64,000 nucleotides of DNA from Cucumis sativus (lineage: Eukaryota > Streptophyta > Magnoliopsida > Cucurbitales > Cucurbitaceae), in NCBI RefSeq assembly GCF_000004075.3, contig NC_026656.2, positions 17,618,607 to 17,682,606 on the forward strand. Direction: 5' to 3'. This document shows, one piece after another, positions 47,873-60,070 of this stretch; the first letter of the stretch is position 1; each line of letters opens with the position of its first letter. The translations under genes and the position numbers were made by a program. The notes below the pieces were generated by a model. The model worked only from the letters and a program-made list of their open reading frames with translations. It was not told the origin of the DNA and ran no database searches.

Positions 47873-47967
47873 TTCAATAGATGCCCTAACAACTTTTGTC
47901 CTACTCGAGAATGAGATAGTACACTATGTTGATGTTTCTGTGGAAATTGATTATGAATAACGTGAAA

Positions 47968-47976
47968 TTATTTATA
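47968..47976 (-). promoter_or_regulatory. TATA box of the orphan peptide gene
   Basis: On the minus strand TATAAATAA sits within CTCTATAAATAATTTCACG, about 96 bases upstream of the orphan ATG. It predicts a leader of about 65 bases. Confidence 0.5.
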
Positions 47977-48683
47977 GAGTGTAGAAGATGAAAGAATGAG
48001 AAGATCCAATTGCTTGCTGTACAAGGACCTGCCGTGGATCCCAAGCACCTACACCACCCACCCATGGCGGCTTTTGCAAAATCAACGTGGGGAGTAACTA
48101 TCATTTGTTTATTTAGGGTTGAATTATATATATATACATATAATACCCATTTCATTTGTATATCCAAAAGTTGTACTCATTTTCTTCCCTAACTTTTATA
48201 AAACTTTAAAAAACATCCATACACTAAAAACAAAACTTTTTTTTCAAATAAGGTAAATAGAGAAAGTAATAACAAAAATAAGGTTCGAAACAAATTATTG
48301 ACAAAAATATGAAAACATGAGTCCACATATATATGAAAAAGAATGTGAGACCCACAATTAATATAAATATTGAATAAAATAAGAAAGTGTAGAACTGACA
48401 TGTAATATATATATAAATAATTAAAAGCCCAAAACTACTTTACTTTTGTAGATGATTTTTTCATTTACCTAACTTTGAGAAAAAGTGAGTAAAAACTCTT
48501 TAGAATTTAATAGAAAATTCAGATATCAAAATGACATATAACACTTTTTTGTTTGTGGTTATCACTACACCCTTTTAAATTCCAATTTCCATTGAACTTT
48601 TAGCATAGTTAAAATGTGAGGTAATATTACCATTTTTTAAAATATGAAAGGTATTTTATTCGTTAGTATTTATTTGGGAGCCT

Positions 48684-48843
48684 TCTTAAAAGTAGCAAAA
48701 TAAATTAAAATCTTTATCAATTATAGTAAATTTTTGAGTTCTAACTATGATAGAAAGTGATGGTCTACCAATGTCTATTATTGATTGAATATGAAATTTT
48801 GTTATATGTTGTAAATATTTTGTCAAATTTGCTATTTTTTAGA
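48684..48843. mobile_element. Short inverted-repeat element (MITE-like), family B
   Basis: The left end (AAAGTAGCAAAATAAATTAA) pairs imperfectly with the right end (GTCAAATTTGCTATTTTTTA, about 48822-48841). The interior keeps TTATAGTAAATTTTTGAGTT near the left arm. It is related to the element at 4108-4257. It is about 160 bp and noncoding. Confidence 0.5.
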
Positions 48844-48880
48844 AGGGTAATTGTAATTGATGATCATTTGAGGAATAATA

Positions 48881-49086
48881 ATTAAGGATATAGCAATATT
48901 TAAAAAAAATTGCAAATATAACAAAATCATCGCGGATAAACTTGTATCACCGATAGACTCGTATGATCTATCGGTGATAGACCAATTTTTACAACATGAT
49001 CTATCAGTGATAGACTCTATCATTAATAGAATTTGACAAACTTTGCTATATTTGCAATTTTTTTAAAATATTGCTATATATTTAAT
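48881..49086. mobile_element. Short inverted-repeat element (MITE-like), family A
   Basis: About 45-base terminal inverted repeats with few mismatches: the left arm contains ATATAGCAATATTTAAAAAA and TTGCAAATATAACAAA, and the right arm is its reverse complement (TTTGCTATATTTGCAATTTT, then AATATTGCTATATA). The centre carries short palindromic sub-repeats CTATCGGTGATAG and CTATCAGTGATAG. The total is about 206 bp, noncoding. A diverged second copy lies at about 59413-59630. This is the clearest mobile element here. Confidence 0.75.
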
Positions 49087-50353
49087 TATTTTAAATTTAA
49101 TTGCTAAATATGCAACTATCCCCTCTTAGAATTATCGGTTTATCTATTTATTAGTATTTAATTTAAAAAGAAATGAAAAGGTTGATTTAATTCTTAGTTT
49201 AGTAACCATTAGAATTGGTCCTCAGTAATTTTCAAGTTTTATTTTTGTGTTCAAAAGTTAACTAAAAAAATGATTGGTTTTTCTCTTTTAGCTTAGCTTG
49301 GGATAAAGAAAGGTGAAATAGTGAGAAAAAAAAATCAAACAGACATAAATTTTCTCTAATTTTGACTTTAAAAAATAAATTTTAGTCCCAATCTTAAAAA
49401 AAAATGTTAGTCATTAGGTTTTGTTGGTATCATTTCATTTTCAACCACAAAATTGTATAGGTAAAATTAAAAAGAGAGAAAAAAAAAAGTAAAATGTGCT
49501 ACACGAATGAGAATTTTCTCACTATATTGTAAAAATTATTTAGTCATTAATTAAAAATGATCATAGAAAGATAAATTAATCAATAGAAGTTGACATAAAT
49601 GAAAAAATATACTTTAGTCTCTAAATTTTAGAATAATAACTATTTTAATCATTATCATTAATTAAACATTTAAAATGATGGAAACTTTAAATATTGACAG
49701 AAAATAATAATAAAAAGTACTATTATATTTAAGGAGTAAATTATATGGATTATTGTTTTTGAAAAACAAAATTGTATTAGGTAACAAATTAAGCATATGA
49801 TTGCTTATAACTTAGGAATAAACATTCTAAAACGTTAGGTGTTGATTGAAGTTCTAACTTGTAACTATTTAAGTTGATTTGAAAAGTATATGACAAGAAG
49901 TGGTTTGAGAGATTCTATTTAAGAAAGTAATGAAATTTAATGGGAAATGGATGATCAGAAGTTAAGTCATGCAAAATATGTAATTTAGGCAGAGATGTCA
50001 TGCTAATAACATACAAAACAGAAGATGCATCTTCCATTGCTATTTAGAATTTCCAAACTACTTTGGTAATGATGTTATGTTTGAATGATTTCTAAGCGAA
50101 AGTCTACAAGATTTCCATTTTGCCCTCCATTCCATTTACCCTCTGTACTCAATCTGCCTGTTTTTAGTGTGATTTTTAGGATATAAATCAGTTTTGGATG
50201 TTTTATTACATGAAGAATTATGTTGTGTTGCACCAAATTATCTCTGATCCAATGACTCTTAAGCAATTCAAAAAGCATAGCTTTTAGCCATTGGTGTTTG
50301 TGATTTAAAGGCATCAAGAGAAACTCAGAGTTTGATTTGGTGAGAGGTTTTCG

Positions 50354-52388
50354 ATGGGGAAGAATGTCATTTGTAATGGTTTGATGTTCAAAATGTTGGT
50401 TGGGATATTGACAGTCATAGTTTGTGGAGTTGTGGAGGTTGGTTCACTTTCTAAACTTAAGACTAAGAAAATGAGCTCTCTTAGGAAGCAAGCAACTAAA
50501 AGCATTCAGGTACCAATCTCAGTTTCTTATTCTTCTTCTCATTTTGCTCATTCAGTATTTTCATGATTCTCTAACTTGACTCCCTTTTCACCTAAAGAAA
50601 TGAATAGAGTTACTACAACCACGAGTAGACGAAAGACTAGTTTATTGTTAGAAAAGAAGAGTTTATATAGTACACTCCTACGAACCTTAGAGCCAAAATT
50701 ATAGATAGCATAACCAAGTACTCATGCCTCTTCGGCTGCATTTTTCTTTATGTTGCTTGTAGAGCGAAGATGGCGACATTATTGATTGTGTTAGCATCTA
50801 CGACCAGCCAGCTTTTGATCATCCTGCTCTCAGAAATCACACCATCCAGGTCTGTTTTTTTTCTCTCTAGTTATCAATTAGAGTACTGAAATTTGGTTTA
50901 CAAGTTGAAGAAGAGGGAGATTTTTATGCTATTTTAAGCCATTCACCATTGGTTTGGCATAGATGGCACCTACTTATGATCCCACCATGGATAAGCATTC
51001 AAAGAAAGCAACAGCAGAAGAGGAAGGGATGGGGGAAAAGAGTTCAATGGGTGTGAAACAACCATGGAGGAAAAGTGGCAGTTGTCCTAAAGAAACAATA
51101 CCGATTCGAAGGATCCGAAAACATGTCCAACTTAAAGCTAATTCAGTATATAGCTATGGAAAAAAGAGACCGACGCCTTTGCTCGAAATTGCTCAGCTTT
51201 CCAACAGCCGAAGTTCGCATTTTCTATTAAAGAATCATTCGGTTTGACCAACAAACATTTCTTTTTTCCTTTGATGAATTCCATGTTTGTCTTTCTCAAT
51301 CTTACCATCTACTTGACAATGGTGCAAAACAGAAGGCAATTCTGCTTGCTGTTGGAGACAACTTCAACGGAGCCAAGGGAGACATTAAAGTATGTAACCC
51401 CAACGTCGAATTTGATGATGAATACAGTACTTCCCAAGTGGCTCTATTAACCGGCCCTTACTATAACTACGAGGCCATCGAATCCGGATGGGCAGTAAGC
51501 ACCACTTTATACTCAACAACATATTTGTCTCTCATTTCAATTTGCGCTGGTTTTAACATGTTTGTATGGTGATATCTTAAACCTTCCAGGTAAATCCAGG
51601 TGTTTACGGGGATCGACAGACTCGACTGTTCGTGTATTGGACTGTAAGTTAATGCAAACAACAGACTGTCTCCTTCCCTTGAATGTCATCAGATAGACAG
51701 GAATGTTAATTATCTCTAAACAGAACTAACTTAAAATTGTTTTCTTTCGGTGTTATTAGGTTGATGCTTCCCATAAAACAGGTTGCTTTGATCTAACTTG
51801 CCCTGGTTTTGTTCAAACAAGTAATGAAATTGCTCTTGGTTCTGCTATTTATCCAATCTCAACTTCAACTGATCTTCCATTTGAAATAACTATGTTCCTT
51901 TTTAGAGTAAGAAATGATTTGGTTTCCTTTTCAAATCCATTTATATGCTTCTTTTCATATATTATCATCTTCTCCATTCTATCTTCCCTCTTCCTCTTTC
52001 CTTTCAGGATTTCGAGACCAATAATTGGTGGGTACAATATGGTGAAAGCATTAACATAGGTTATTGGCCTTCTGAGTTATTCAAAGCTCTAAAATATACT
52101 GCAGAAACAGTACAATGGGGAGGGGAAGTTTACAGCACAAAGTTGGGAGGACCTCCTCATACTGGAACAGGTATGGGCAATGGAAAGTTTCCTGACTACA
52201 TTTCTGGTGATTCGGGTTGGGTAAAACGAATAAGAGTTCGAGACAACTCGATGATTTTGAAGTTTCCTAATTTTGTTGAACACTACTCCGATGAATATGA
52301 TTGTTACGATGTCGATTTTATCCGAGAATATTTAGACGATCCTGAGCTATACTATGGAGGACCTGGTAAGAATTGGAGGTGTCCTTGA
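50354..52388 (+). CDS. Secreted neprosin-domain protein (DUF4409 + DUF239)
   Basis: Seven exons: 50354-50509, 50763-50849, 50963-51241, 51333-51494, 51590-51643, 51760-51906 and 52008-52388, giving 421 residues. Residues about 8-31 form a signal peptide ([20 protein letters not shown]). The neprosin activation-peptide region (about 53-165) carries [20 protein letters not shown]. The neprosin domain (about 195-421) carries [80 protein letters not shown] and a C-terminal [12 protein letters not shown]. Neprosin from pitcher plants is a glutamic endopeptidase that cuts after proline. The Glu-containing ESGW and WGGEV segments are kept, but I cannot verify the catalytic pair by alignment. Most plant relatives are of unknown function. 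All junctions are in frame. Confidence 0.9.
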
Positions 52389-53368
52389 AGGGGACTTTTA
52401 CAAAAATAGGATATCCATCAAGTACATTAGGATCCCTTCATGTAATGAATAATATAGTACGGTAAAGATGAAAGTTCTTTCTTTTGTTTCAAATTCTTAC
52501 TTGCAACTTGCAACAGTGTTGCCTTCCTTCCTAGCCAACTTTTCCAGCATCTAGAAATAAAGAACCTTATAAATTGATACATGCCCGATTCTCTAAGACA
52601 TAAGACCAAAACAAATAGGATTAGGATTTATTCATATTTCAAAGTGTTCGAGTATAAATCATGTTAAATCATTGATTTATAAAAAAAGAAATCAAGTGTA
52701 TTATATCATCTGACACGCTTCTCACGCGTGGACTTAAAATATGGAACACTCAACAAGTAAAAAGCGAGTTTAAATACAAGATTTCTTAGACCATCTGCTC
52801 TGTATATTTAATGTTATATCATCCGCAAATGTAAAAATTAGATAAATTAATATTTGAATCGTTATCCTCAATTATTTAGTGATAATTAGTATCATGTTAA
52901 TCAACTCATCCAAGTATCAAACAAGCATGAAATGGACATTTAGGAGGAAAACTCCCAAACAATTCGCCTAAGCATTACATCAAAAATTTCTTTCAAGGTC
53001 TAAGTTGAAGTCCAAATTCCCATGACAGCACTGAAAACTGGGTTTGAAGTCTCAATTTAGAATAGAACTCGTCGTGCATGTGACAGACAGATGTGGTTAT
53101 TTCCTTAAAAGAGCAAAATCCAGATGCCAAAAGTGTATATAGCACACTGTGATAACTCACTCATATTCCCATGGCATTGACATGTAAATCTCCAGAAATG
53201 TATTTACATATGAATATAAACTGTTCTGAGGTAGGGGAACAAGGGGGAGAAGGTAAACAAAACATTATACTCCAAAAGCAGTGTGTAAAATAAACTAATA
53301 AACAACATAGTGAGACAATTCAAAGATAATTGAGGTAATGGAGAAAGGAAAAGGGGAGAAGGAACTTG
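52389..53368. other. Convergent region between neprosin and ELF3 genes
   Basis: Both genes end toward this 980-base stretch. It contains AATAAT/AATAAA-like signals (for example near 52445). A moderately unusual GACACGCTTCTCACGCGTGG segment sits near 52711-52730, which may belong to an old repeat. No gene is supported. Confidence 0.6.
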
Positions 53369-55126
53369 CTAAATTGAGTCATACTGTTTTCTCTCATTTT
53401 GAATAGATTGGAAAATTCGAGCAGCTGATTCGTTTGCAGATCTTCTATTGTGTGGGACAACTCGAATTACACGTGTTTGGTCGGAGTCTGAAGGTTGAGG
53501 ACCTTCCTCTACAAGCGGCTGAGCTACAGGGAAAAGTGAAAGTACATTGTGGCTTTCAGCAGTTCGATTGACCTTATTTCCTTGCACTTTGCTAGTAGGA
53601 CTACAGACAGGACTGCTTGCAGTACTTACTTGTACTTCACTCCTTTTAGGTGCTTGAGACTTGGCAGTTCGTGAAACAGTTTGATTTTCATCTCTATCTC
53701 TCTGTGTTGAAACATCATATGAAGTTTGATGCTGTATATTGGAAGCGGCCACACCTCCTGATAATTGATTCGGATCTCCTGTGTACCAGTTAACTTGATC
53801 GACAGCAAAACCTGACATACCCGGGTTCATGACTGGCATGCCATAAGGGGGGAAGAAGGAACCACCAACCATGGGAGTGGTAGGAAGGGCTCCAATCCCT
53901 TGATGAACAGAAGCTGGAAATCCATAGGATGGGTTCATCATTGGAGCCATTGGACCATAAGGTCCACATCCTCCATAAATAAATCCAGGCCCAGGGTAAG
54001 GCTTATAGATGAGTCCTTCAGAAGGAGACATTACAGGGACCAGCCAGTGATGTGCTGATGTCTGGTACCAACTGCTTAATTTATTATCAGAAGAAACAGA
54101 AGTTGGTTGTGGATTTACTGAATAAGGCCCATTAGTTGAAGGCTGGCAATTAATTGGCTCAAGAGGAAGAGATGTCTTCCCAACAGCATTTTCTGCTGAA
54201 CATTCCACATTGTGTTTTGGCTTCTTAGGGTCATCACTGGGCTGAAGTTGCACATGTGATTTGACAGTGTAGTCTGACCTAAGTTTCTTTGCAGGAAGAG
54301 GGCTTGGAGAAGAATTGTCCAGAAAGACACCATCTTCAAGTAATAGATGAGGTGATCCAGCAATTAACCGTTGGACCTGTTTGCGTCATAGAGAGAGAGG
54401 TAAATCAATAATGCGAACCTCAGGGCACAAACGCTCTGCTATCTGAAGAAACTAGATCAGTTTACCTTGATAAGTCTATGCAACTCGAATACTTGGACCT
54501 CAAACACTCTCTGTTGACTGCAGAGTAATAAAAGTTCAAAGAGTAAATCACCCAACATCATAAGTGAAATCAAACGCCACATCTTGAAGTTGATAACAAC
54601 AATTAATTCATAGCATTGAAATAGAATCAGCTCATAAACATATTGTTAAAGTAGTTGCCTGCACGTCACAAACGCTTAGCACCGAACTGACGCTTTGCAA
54701 AATAGCTCAACTAGCCTAATTGTGGAAAACATAACAATCTTGCTGCATACAGTTATTATCTACAAGACCTGAACTGATTTCAAAATTCTATGTAGCCTAT
54801 TCAACCACAAGATTCTCTAACCTCCCAAAGTCATCACAACCTTAAAATTCCCTCTAATTAAATTTGCTGCCATCACAGCCATGATGCTCTCTATAAATGA
54901 AGGCAACCATACCTAGGAGGAGTATATGACATCTACGTACAATGCTTTTTAATGTGCAAGTATCGAATCACTTTCTTCAGGGATCTAGTTAATGTTTAGT
55001 ACAAATGTGAAATGCTTAAAGGAATCAAACGCTCATGAATAATAAAAGATAAAGATAAATATAAAATATCCTCATTCCCAATTCTTCCAATGGTAGACAT
55101 GCTCCAAAACTGCCCTAATGCATCAC

Positions 55127-55161
<35 letters not shown>

Positions 55162-57658
55162 AACACGTGATCAATGAACAGAAAAATCAGAGTTCTCAAA
55201 CAGTCAACTAGGACTTCATGAATTAACCCCATCAGCAAGCAAATCAATAAAATGGAGACGTGATGCCCAGAATAAATGTGATATTCATTGGTAAAACAGA
55301 GTCCTTTTCTTTTTTCCCCTTGATTGAAAAGCATGGTAATAACAAGAAAAGTTAGCAAATATACTCTTCTTAAGTGGTGCACTCAGTTGTAGAAGGGAAA
55401 GATCTAAAAAGAACACTAATTTCATCCATAAAATCGATTCTACTAAATCTAAAGAAGTTCTGTACTGTCAAAATATCCTCCAACGAATGCTCCTGAAATC
55501 CTTTGGATGCTCCATTTCTGCTCTCATCCCCCAAGTGCCATCAAAGGAAACTTTCCACGTGATTACAGAAAAAAGGAGACTGAGCAGTACCCAACCGAGA
55601 CAGTCATACATTTACACGAAGCAGAATCCAATGGACAATGAATGATCAGATAATCAGTTGTCTCGGAGGTTGCCCAGCACAAAGTAACTGTATGCACATT
55701 GCATAGTCCCTGCTAAAAGACGATCCAGTAGCCATGTCAAAATATTATTGAAGGCCAAAGATTCACTTAAAAGGGAACCTGAGATTATGAGTTCTTACCT
55801 TTACTAGGGCATAAAGTGATTCGTCATTCAAATATATCTACTTCTATACTTCCAACTTTAGTACTTGAGCACTTAATTAAATGAAAGAACGATGTGAGCA
55901 CAAAAAATCACAAGCAATTAGACAGAAATGAAATAGTTCATTGAAAGGAAGTGCTGGTACTTGAAATCCATATCAACATCTAAATTCTCCACAGATTCAA
56001 ATAATTTTCAATTTCTACATCAGTTATATAATAATCATGACATTCAGATGCATCACCCCAGGGAAACAGAAAAGACACCTACAATAGCAGGCAACTTACT
56101 TGATAATTGCTCTTCTGGCTTTCCAGAAATGTTTTTGACCTATTATTCCTACAACGTCATCCGGACAGATTTCCGAGCCAGAAAGTGAGTCAACCATTGA
56201 ATTCTCAGAGACAATGTCACTTTTGTCCGCATTTCCCACCTGCATGGAACTATAAGTCCTTTCTACATGATTCTCAACATTGTCAACAGGAACAATCAAC
56301 CTCTCATTCTTTAGTGAAGAATGAGTGTCCACTCTTGAGCAGGGAACGCTATCGGCCTCCCCAAATCTTGTAGGCTCAACTACATCAACGACACATCCAC
56401 TCTCATCCAATTGAATATTGGATCTTGAATGTCGATGTAGCCGAACATCGCTATCTTGCAATTTGTCAAATCTGGTATTGGATTTATCTTGAAATATTTG
56501 ATCTTTAGATATATTGGTTTCTTTCTGGAGTCCATCAGTATTTCCTCTGTCCAATAAATTTGTTGTGGACTTTCTAGGATGGACCCTACTTTTTTCATTC
56601 ACCTTATTCCCATTTGTTACTTGTCTCGAGTGGGCACTAGAGGATGTAAGATCAAGATCATTTTGACCTTTCTCATAACCAGCTTGCAAAATTGTAGAAC
56701 AATCAGAATGTTTTGGTCCAGGAGAAGACAATTTTTCCTTGTGGTCACTATTTTGAACTCCACTTATACCCATCCTCGATTGGTCATATACTGGTACCAT
56801 GAAATCATCTTCATCTTCTGCTTCTGTTGTCTGCCGACTCTGCTCAGGCTGAACCAATGGAGGATTCTCATTTACTTCACCAGATGGAAGAGCTTGAGTA
56901 TTTCCGACCTGACTAGTAGAAGTTGGTGAAGACAGATTTAATGGCAGGCGCAGATTTCCATCAGCTCCTGTACCCTGAAAAGATTTTCATTTGGGGTGTT
57001 AAAAGCACCATTTTCTGAACAACCAAATTCTCATGGTTCTAGTAGCTCCTTATATGCGAACACCAATTTTCACTAATGTAAGTAATCCGATGGGAAAAAA
57101 TAAAACCATTGAACTCCAGTTTGCAATGATTAGTCTGATACAAGATTGTTAGCTAGGAACTAAATAAACTAGGAGAAGGGAATAACGATTAGGCAACAAT
57201 AAACTTACAAAATAACCGGTATATTTCATGCTCCAGCAATAAACAAACATCAATCCAAATGATCACAGTTAAAAAGTAACATATCAGACTATTGAAATTG
57301 GTATCCTTCGGTGGTCTGTTCACTACAGATAAATTCAAGAATATGTTGTGAACGTCCCCAAATCCCACATGATATAAAACTATTAAAAAGCTCAGATACA
57401 AAGGTCAATTTTCAAACATATCAAACACGAACTACTATCTACCTGGCTTGAGGATGGTATGGCAACTGGTTTACTGGAGATGTTTGTCTTGAGAGGCAGA
57501 ACCCCGGGACTCGAACGTTTGGATGGCACAGTGAACTGTTCATAGAGGGCCATCTTATTCCTTGGAGGGGCTCTTGGCCAACCTTTCTCGGTATCATTAA
57601 CATGGAGCCTAGGAAACATAGGTTCCATCGTCTTCTCGTCATCCTTTCCTCTCTTCAT
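53369..57658 (-). CDS. ELF3: EARLY FLOWERING 3 (ELF3), evening-complex scaffold
   Basis: A nuclear clock protein that bridges ELF4 and LUX in the evening complex, represses PIF4/PRR genes and gates light and temperature input to flowering. Four coding exons, as in ELF3: 57443-57658, 56100-56974, 54466-54517 and 53369-54376, giving 716 residues. Conserved blocks are MKRGKDDEK...[12 protein letters not shown] with [13 protein letters not shown] at the N terminus, [12 protein letters not shown], and a central [20 protein letters not shown] with [22 protein letters not shown] split over three exons. The C-terminal block is [20 protein letters not shown], then [13 protein letters not shown] Gly/Pro/Tyr/Met-rich stretch (about 465-560) corresponds to the prion-like region; there is no long polyglutamine tract, unlike Arabidopsis. 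Only the ATG at 57658 fits; the in-frame upstream codons lack an ATG. Confidence 0.97.
55128..55158. repeat. A31 homopolymer in ELF3 intron
   Basis: A run of about 31 adenines (plus strand), read as T in the ELF3 transcript, within the 1.6-kb intron between the second and third coding exons. Exact length is prone to sequencing error. Confidence 0.9.
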
Positions 57659-58260
57659 TGTTTCGTTTCCCAAATTCAACCCAAAGTAAGGTTACAAAGA
57701 CATGTATTCCCACTCATTTTGACCTCCAAAACCAAAGACAAACTTCAGGGAGCTAGAAATTAACCTCGCAAGTCAATTAAGTCTACAAAATAGTCTAACT
57801 TGATTCAAACCCAGAAGTTATCGTCCTGAAATCAGCTCGGAAATATGCAAGGCAAGCCCCCCAGAAACGAGCTCAAAGTCTAGAAGATTTCCTAAAACCA
57901 AGCTATCATAGCCCAAAATACAAATAACCCAAGTGATGAAATTGAAGTCGGTTTCTTGTATGTATGAGAACCAACAACAACAACAACAACAACAATAACT
58001 TACCCGGAATTCAAATCCAATCCGATCGAATTGAGGTGGAGCTTCAATCAGACGGAAATGGATGGAGAAAGAAAGCAAAAGGATATGAATCGTTGAAGAG
58101 AGTGAGAAGAAACGATGAAAGAGGAGAAATCGATAAGAGAACAAGGGAATCGGGAAGAAAGAGAAGGAAGAAGAAGGGGTAAGGATTAATTCATGGATTT
58201 CTCTAAAATCATAGGAGTCAAGAAGAGAGAAAAGGGGCAAAAGTGCGAAGGAGTGGGTCC
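57659..58260 (-). promoter_or_regulatory. ELF3 5' leader with intron and upstream ORFs
   Basis: Upstream of the ELF3 ATG is a C/T-rich leader (minus sense) with a likely intron. The donor CCGG|GTAAGTTATTG is at 58004/58003 and the acceptor TTTCAG|GACG is at 57826/57825. Two small uORFs remain in the spliced leader: 58186-58212 (8 codons, MILEKSMN) and 57676-57717 (13 codons, [13 protein letters not shown]). The second ends 17 bases before the main ATG. Splicing and translation of the uORFs are inference. Confidence 0.45.
57972..57995. repeat. (CAA)8 microsatellite at ELF3 leader-intron donor
   Basis: Eight CAA units (TTG on the ELF3 strand) begin about 8 bases after the GTAAGTTA splice donor of the leader intron. 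Length variants here would alter the sequence next to the 5' splice site. Confidence 0.92.
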
Positions 58261-59412
58261 TCTTAGGATTGAGCTAGAAGATCCTTTTAGATATAAACCA
58301 TGATCTCCGTTTTCTACCAAACCCAAAACTTAGGTAAAATATAATTCCATAAATACTTCACCCAAAATCCTACATCATTTTTTTTTCATTGTTATTCTTT
58401 TTTTAAAAATCAACCTTCTTTTCTTCACATTGGAAATTCTCCTCACACTATTTTTAAATTTTAATCTATTTGTTTCAAATTCAATATTAACGTCTTCAAA
58501 ATATTAAATTTATCTATTTAACCTCTAGACGGATGATAAATTTAATTTTAATTTTTTGAAACCCCAATAAAAAAAGAGACTATATATTTCACTTTTTTTT
58601 TTTTGAAAATGCTTATTCTCTACCCATCAACTTTTTAAAACAACTTTTAAAGACATTAAAATATTTCTAAGCATCTTACCCAAAAAATTTTAAAAAAATA
58701 ATATTCATTTTGATAGTATCTTATAGTACATGAGAATCATGAAAAATACATTCCTTAATTATTAATTATTATTAAATTTGTTTTGATAATTATATATAAA
58801 AGAAAAAACTGTAATTTTAGAAGCGAAATGAAAATTAATTACCTGAGTTATTTATAGATTTTTAACTAAAAAAGTTAGATATTTTTCACGACTGAGAGAT
58901 ATTTTCACGAGTTTCAAGTAACAAGGAAAAAATATCTTCTAATAATTTAAGTCTTTTTCTTTTTCTTTTTTTCTTTTCTTCTTTTTCTCTTTTTTACATC
59001 TCATTACTGAATTCAATGTTTATGTAAAATATAATAATTTGGTAATATTGAATTTCATTCATGATTTCATGTGAAACATATATCATAAATAAATAGATCC
59101 AAACCCCTAATTTATTAATGGTGATGAAGAAAAGTGAAAACAAATTTGTAAGTAACGTTAAAACAGTTTTATATGTGGGAGTTTTGATTTTAGTTTCCAT
59201 AATGTCTATGGAACAAATTATTAAAAAATCAAAACAATATTTTACTATTTTTTAAGTATATATATATGAGATTTGAACTATAGCATTGCGTGTGATTGGT
59301 ATCGTTAGTACATTCTAACGTCCTTTAAGCTTAAACTCATATTAACAAATTAGACGATCATTTTATAATATAATAAAAATGTTGATCATATAGCTCATGT
59401 TGATGTTTAAAA

Positions 59413-59630
59413 ATAATAATTAAGTATGTATAGCAACATTTAAAAAAATTACAAATATAGCAAAAATCTATCAGTTATATACTTCAAACACTCGTACGTA
59501 TGTTAGTAATAGATCGGTATTTACAAAATAATCTATTAGTAATATATTTCTATGGTCATTAGACTTTGACAAATTTTGCTATATTTTGTAAAAAGAAAAT
59601 TAAACTTTGTTATATATTTAATTATTTTAA
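59413..59630. mobile_element. Short inverted-repeat element (MITE-like), family A, diverged copy
   Basis: The left end (AATAATTAAGTATGTATAGC, then AACATTTAAAAAAATTACAA) is mirrored at the right by TTTTGCTATATTTTGTAAAA and TTTGTTATATATTTAATTAT. The interior keeps CTATCAGTTATA, corresponding to the palindromic core of the copy at 48881. It is more diverged than that copy, so it is probably older. Confidence 0.6.
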
Positions 59631-59879
59631 AATTTATTACTTATTTATAACTATTGATGGACGCACTGTTAAAAATACATATATTTTCATCACCTTTGAA
59701 TTTATCAAGAAACTGAAATTATATTTATTGTTCTTGAAAAATAGATGATATTTTAAAAATATAAGAATACATAATTCTCTAATTTACAAATTACAATGAT
59801 ACATTTATTTATGGTCACATTGGCTGAGGCACTGAGGTGAAAAATATCTTTTTTAAAATAAAGGCAATAACGTAGATAT

Positions 59880-60070
59880 AAATTCCAACGGTTTCTTATC
59901 AATCTAACGGCAGACGAACTTTCGATCTTCACCGTCCAATTTCATTTATTGTCCTTTATCTCCTTACGCATCTGGACTCCCGGCCTCCACGTAATACATT
60001 GTTTAATTTTAGTTTCCACGTGGAACCTTTTATCCGTACTCGGTGTCTCACAGCTGGCAGCAGCAAAATA
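59880..60070. promoter_or_regulatory. GC-richer island with palindromic G-box, upstream of ELF3
   Basis: TTCCACGTGGAA at 60014-60025 is a perfect 12-base palindrome around CACGTG. A CCACGTAA half-site lies at about 59989. The island is free of A/T tracts and lies about 1.7 kb upstream of the probable ELF3 start and 2.4 kb upstream of the exonuclease ATG. G-boxes are bound by bHLH (PIF) and bZIP (HY5) light-response factors, which would suit ELF3; which gene it serves is unknown. Confidence 0.4.

Larger units (their letters stand above)
47990..50353. other. Intergenic region between orphan peptide and neprosin genes
   Basis: About 2.4 kb of AT-rich DNA. It includes two neighbouring inverted-repeat elements (48684-48843 and 48881-49086). 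The remainder has only A/T tracts and no supported reading frame. Confidence 0.65.

Noticed and set aside
52600-52800. Possible LTR fragment around GACACGCTTCTCACGCGTGG
   Set aside because: The sequence feels repeat-like, but I could not find paired termini, a primer binding site or any coding remnant.
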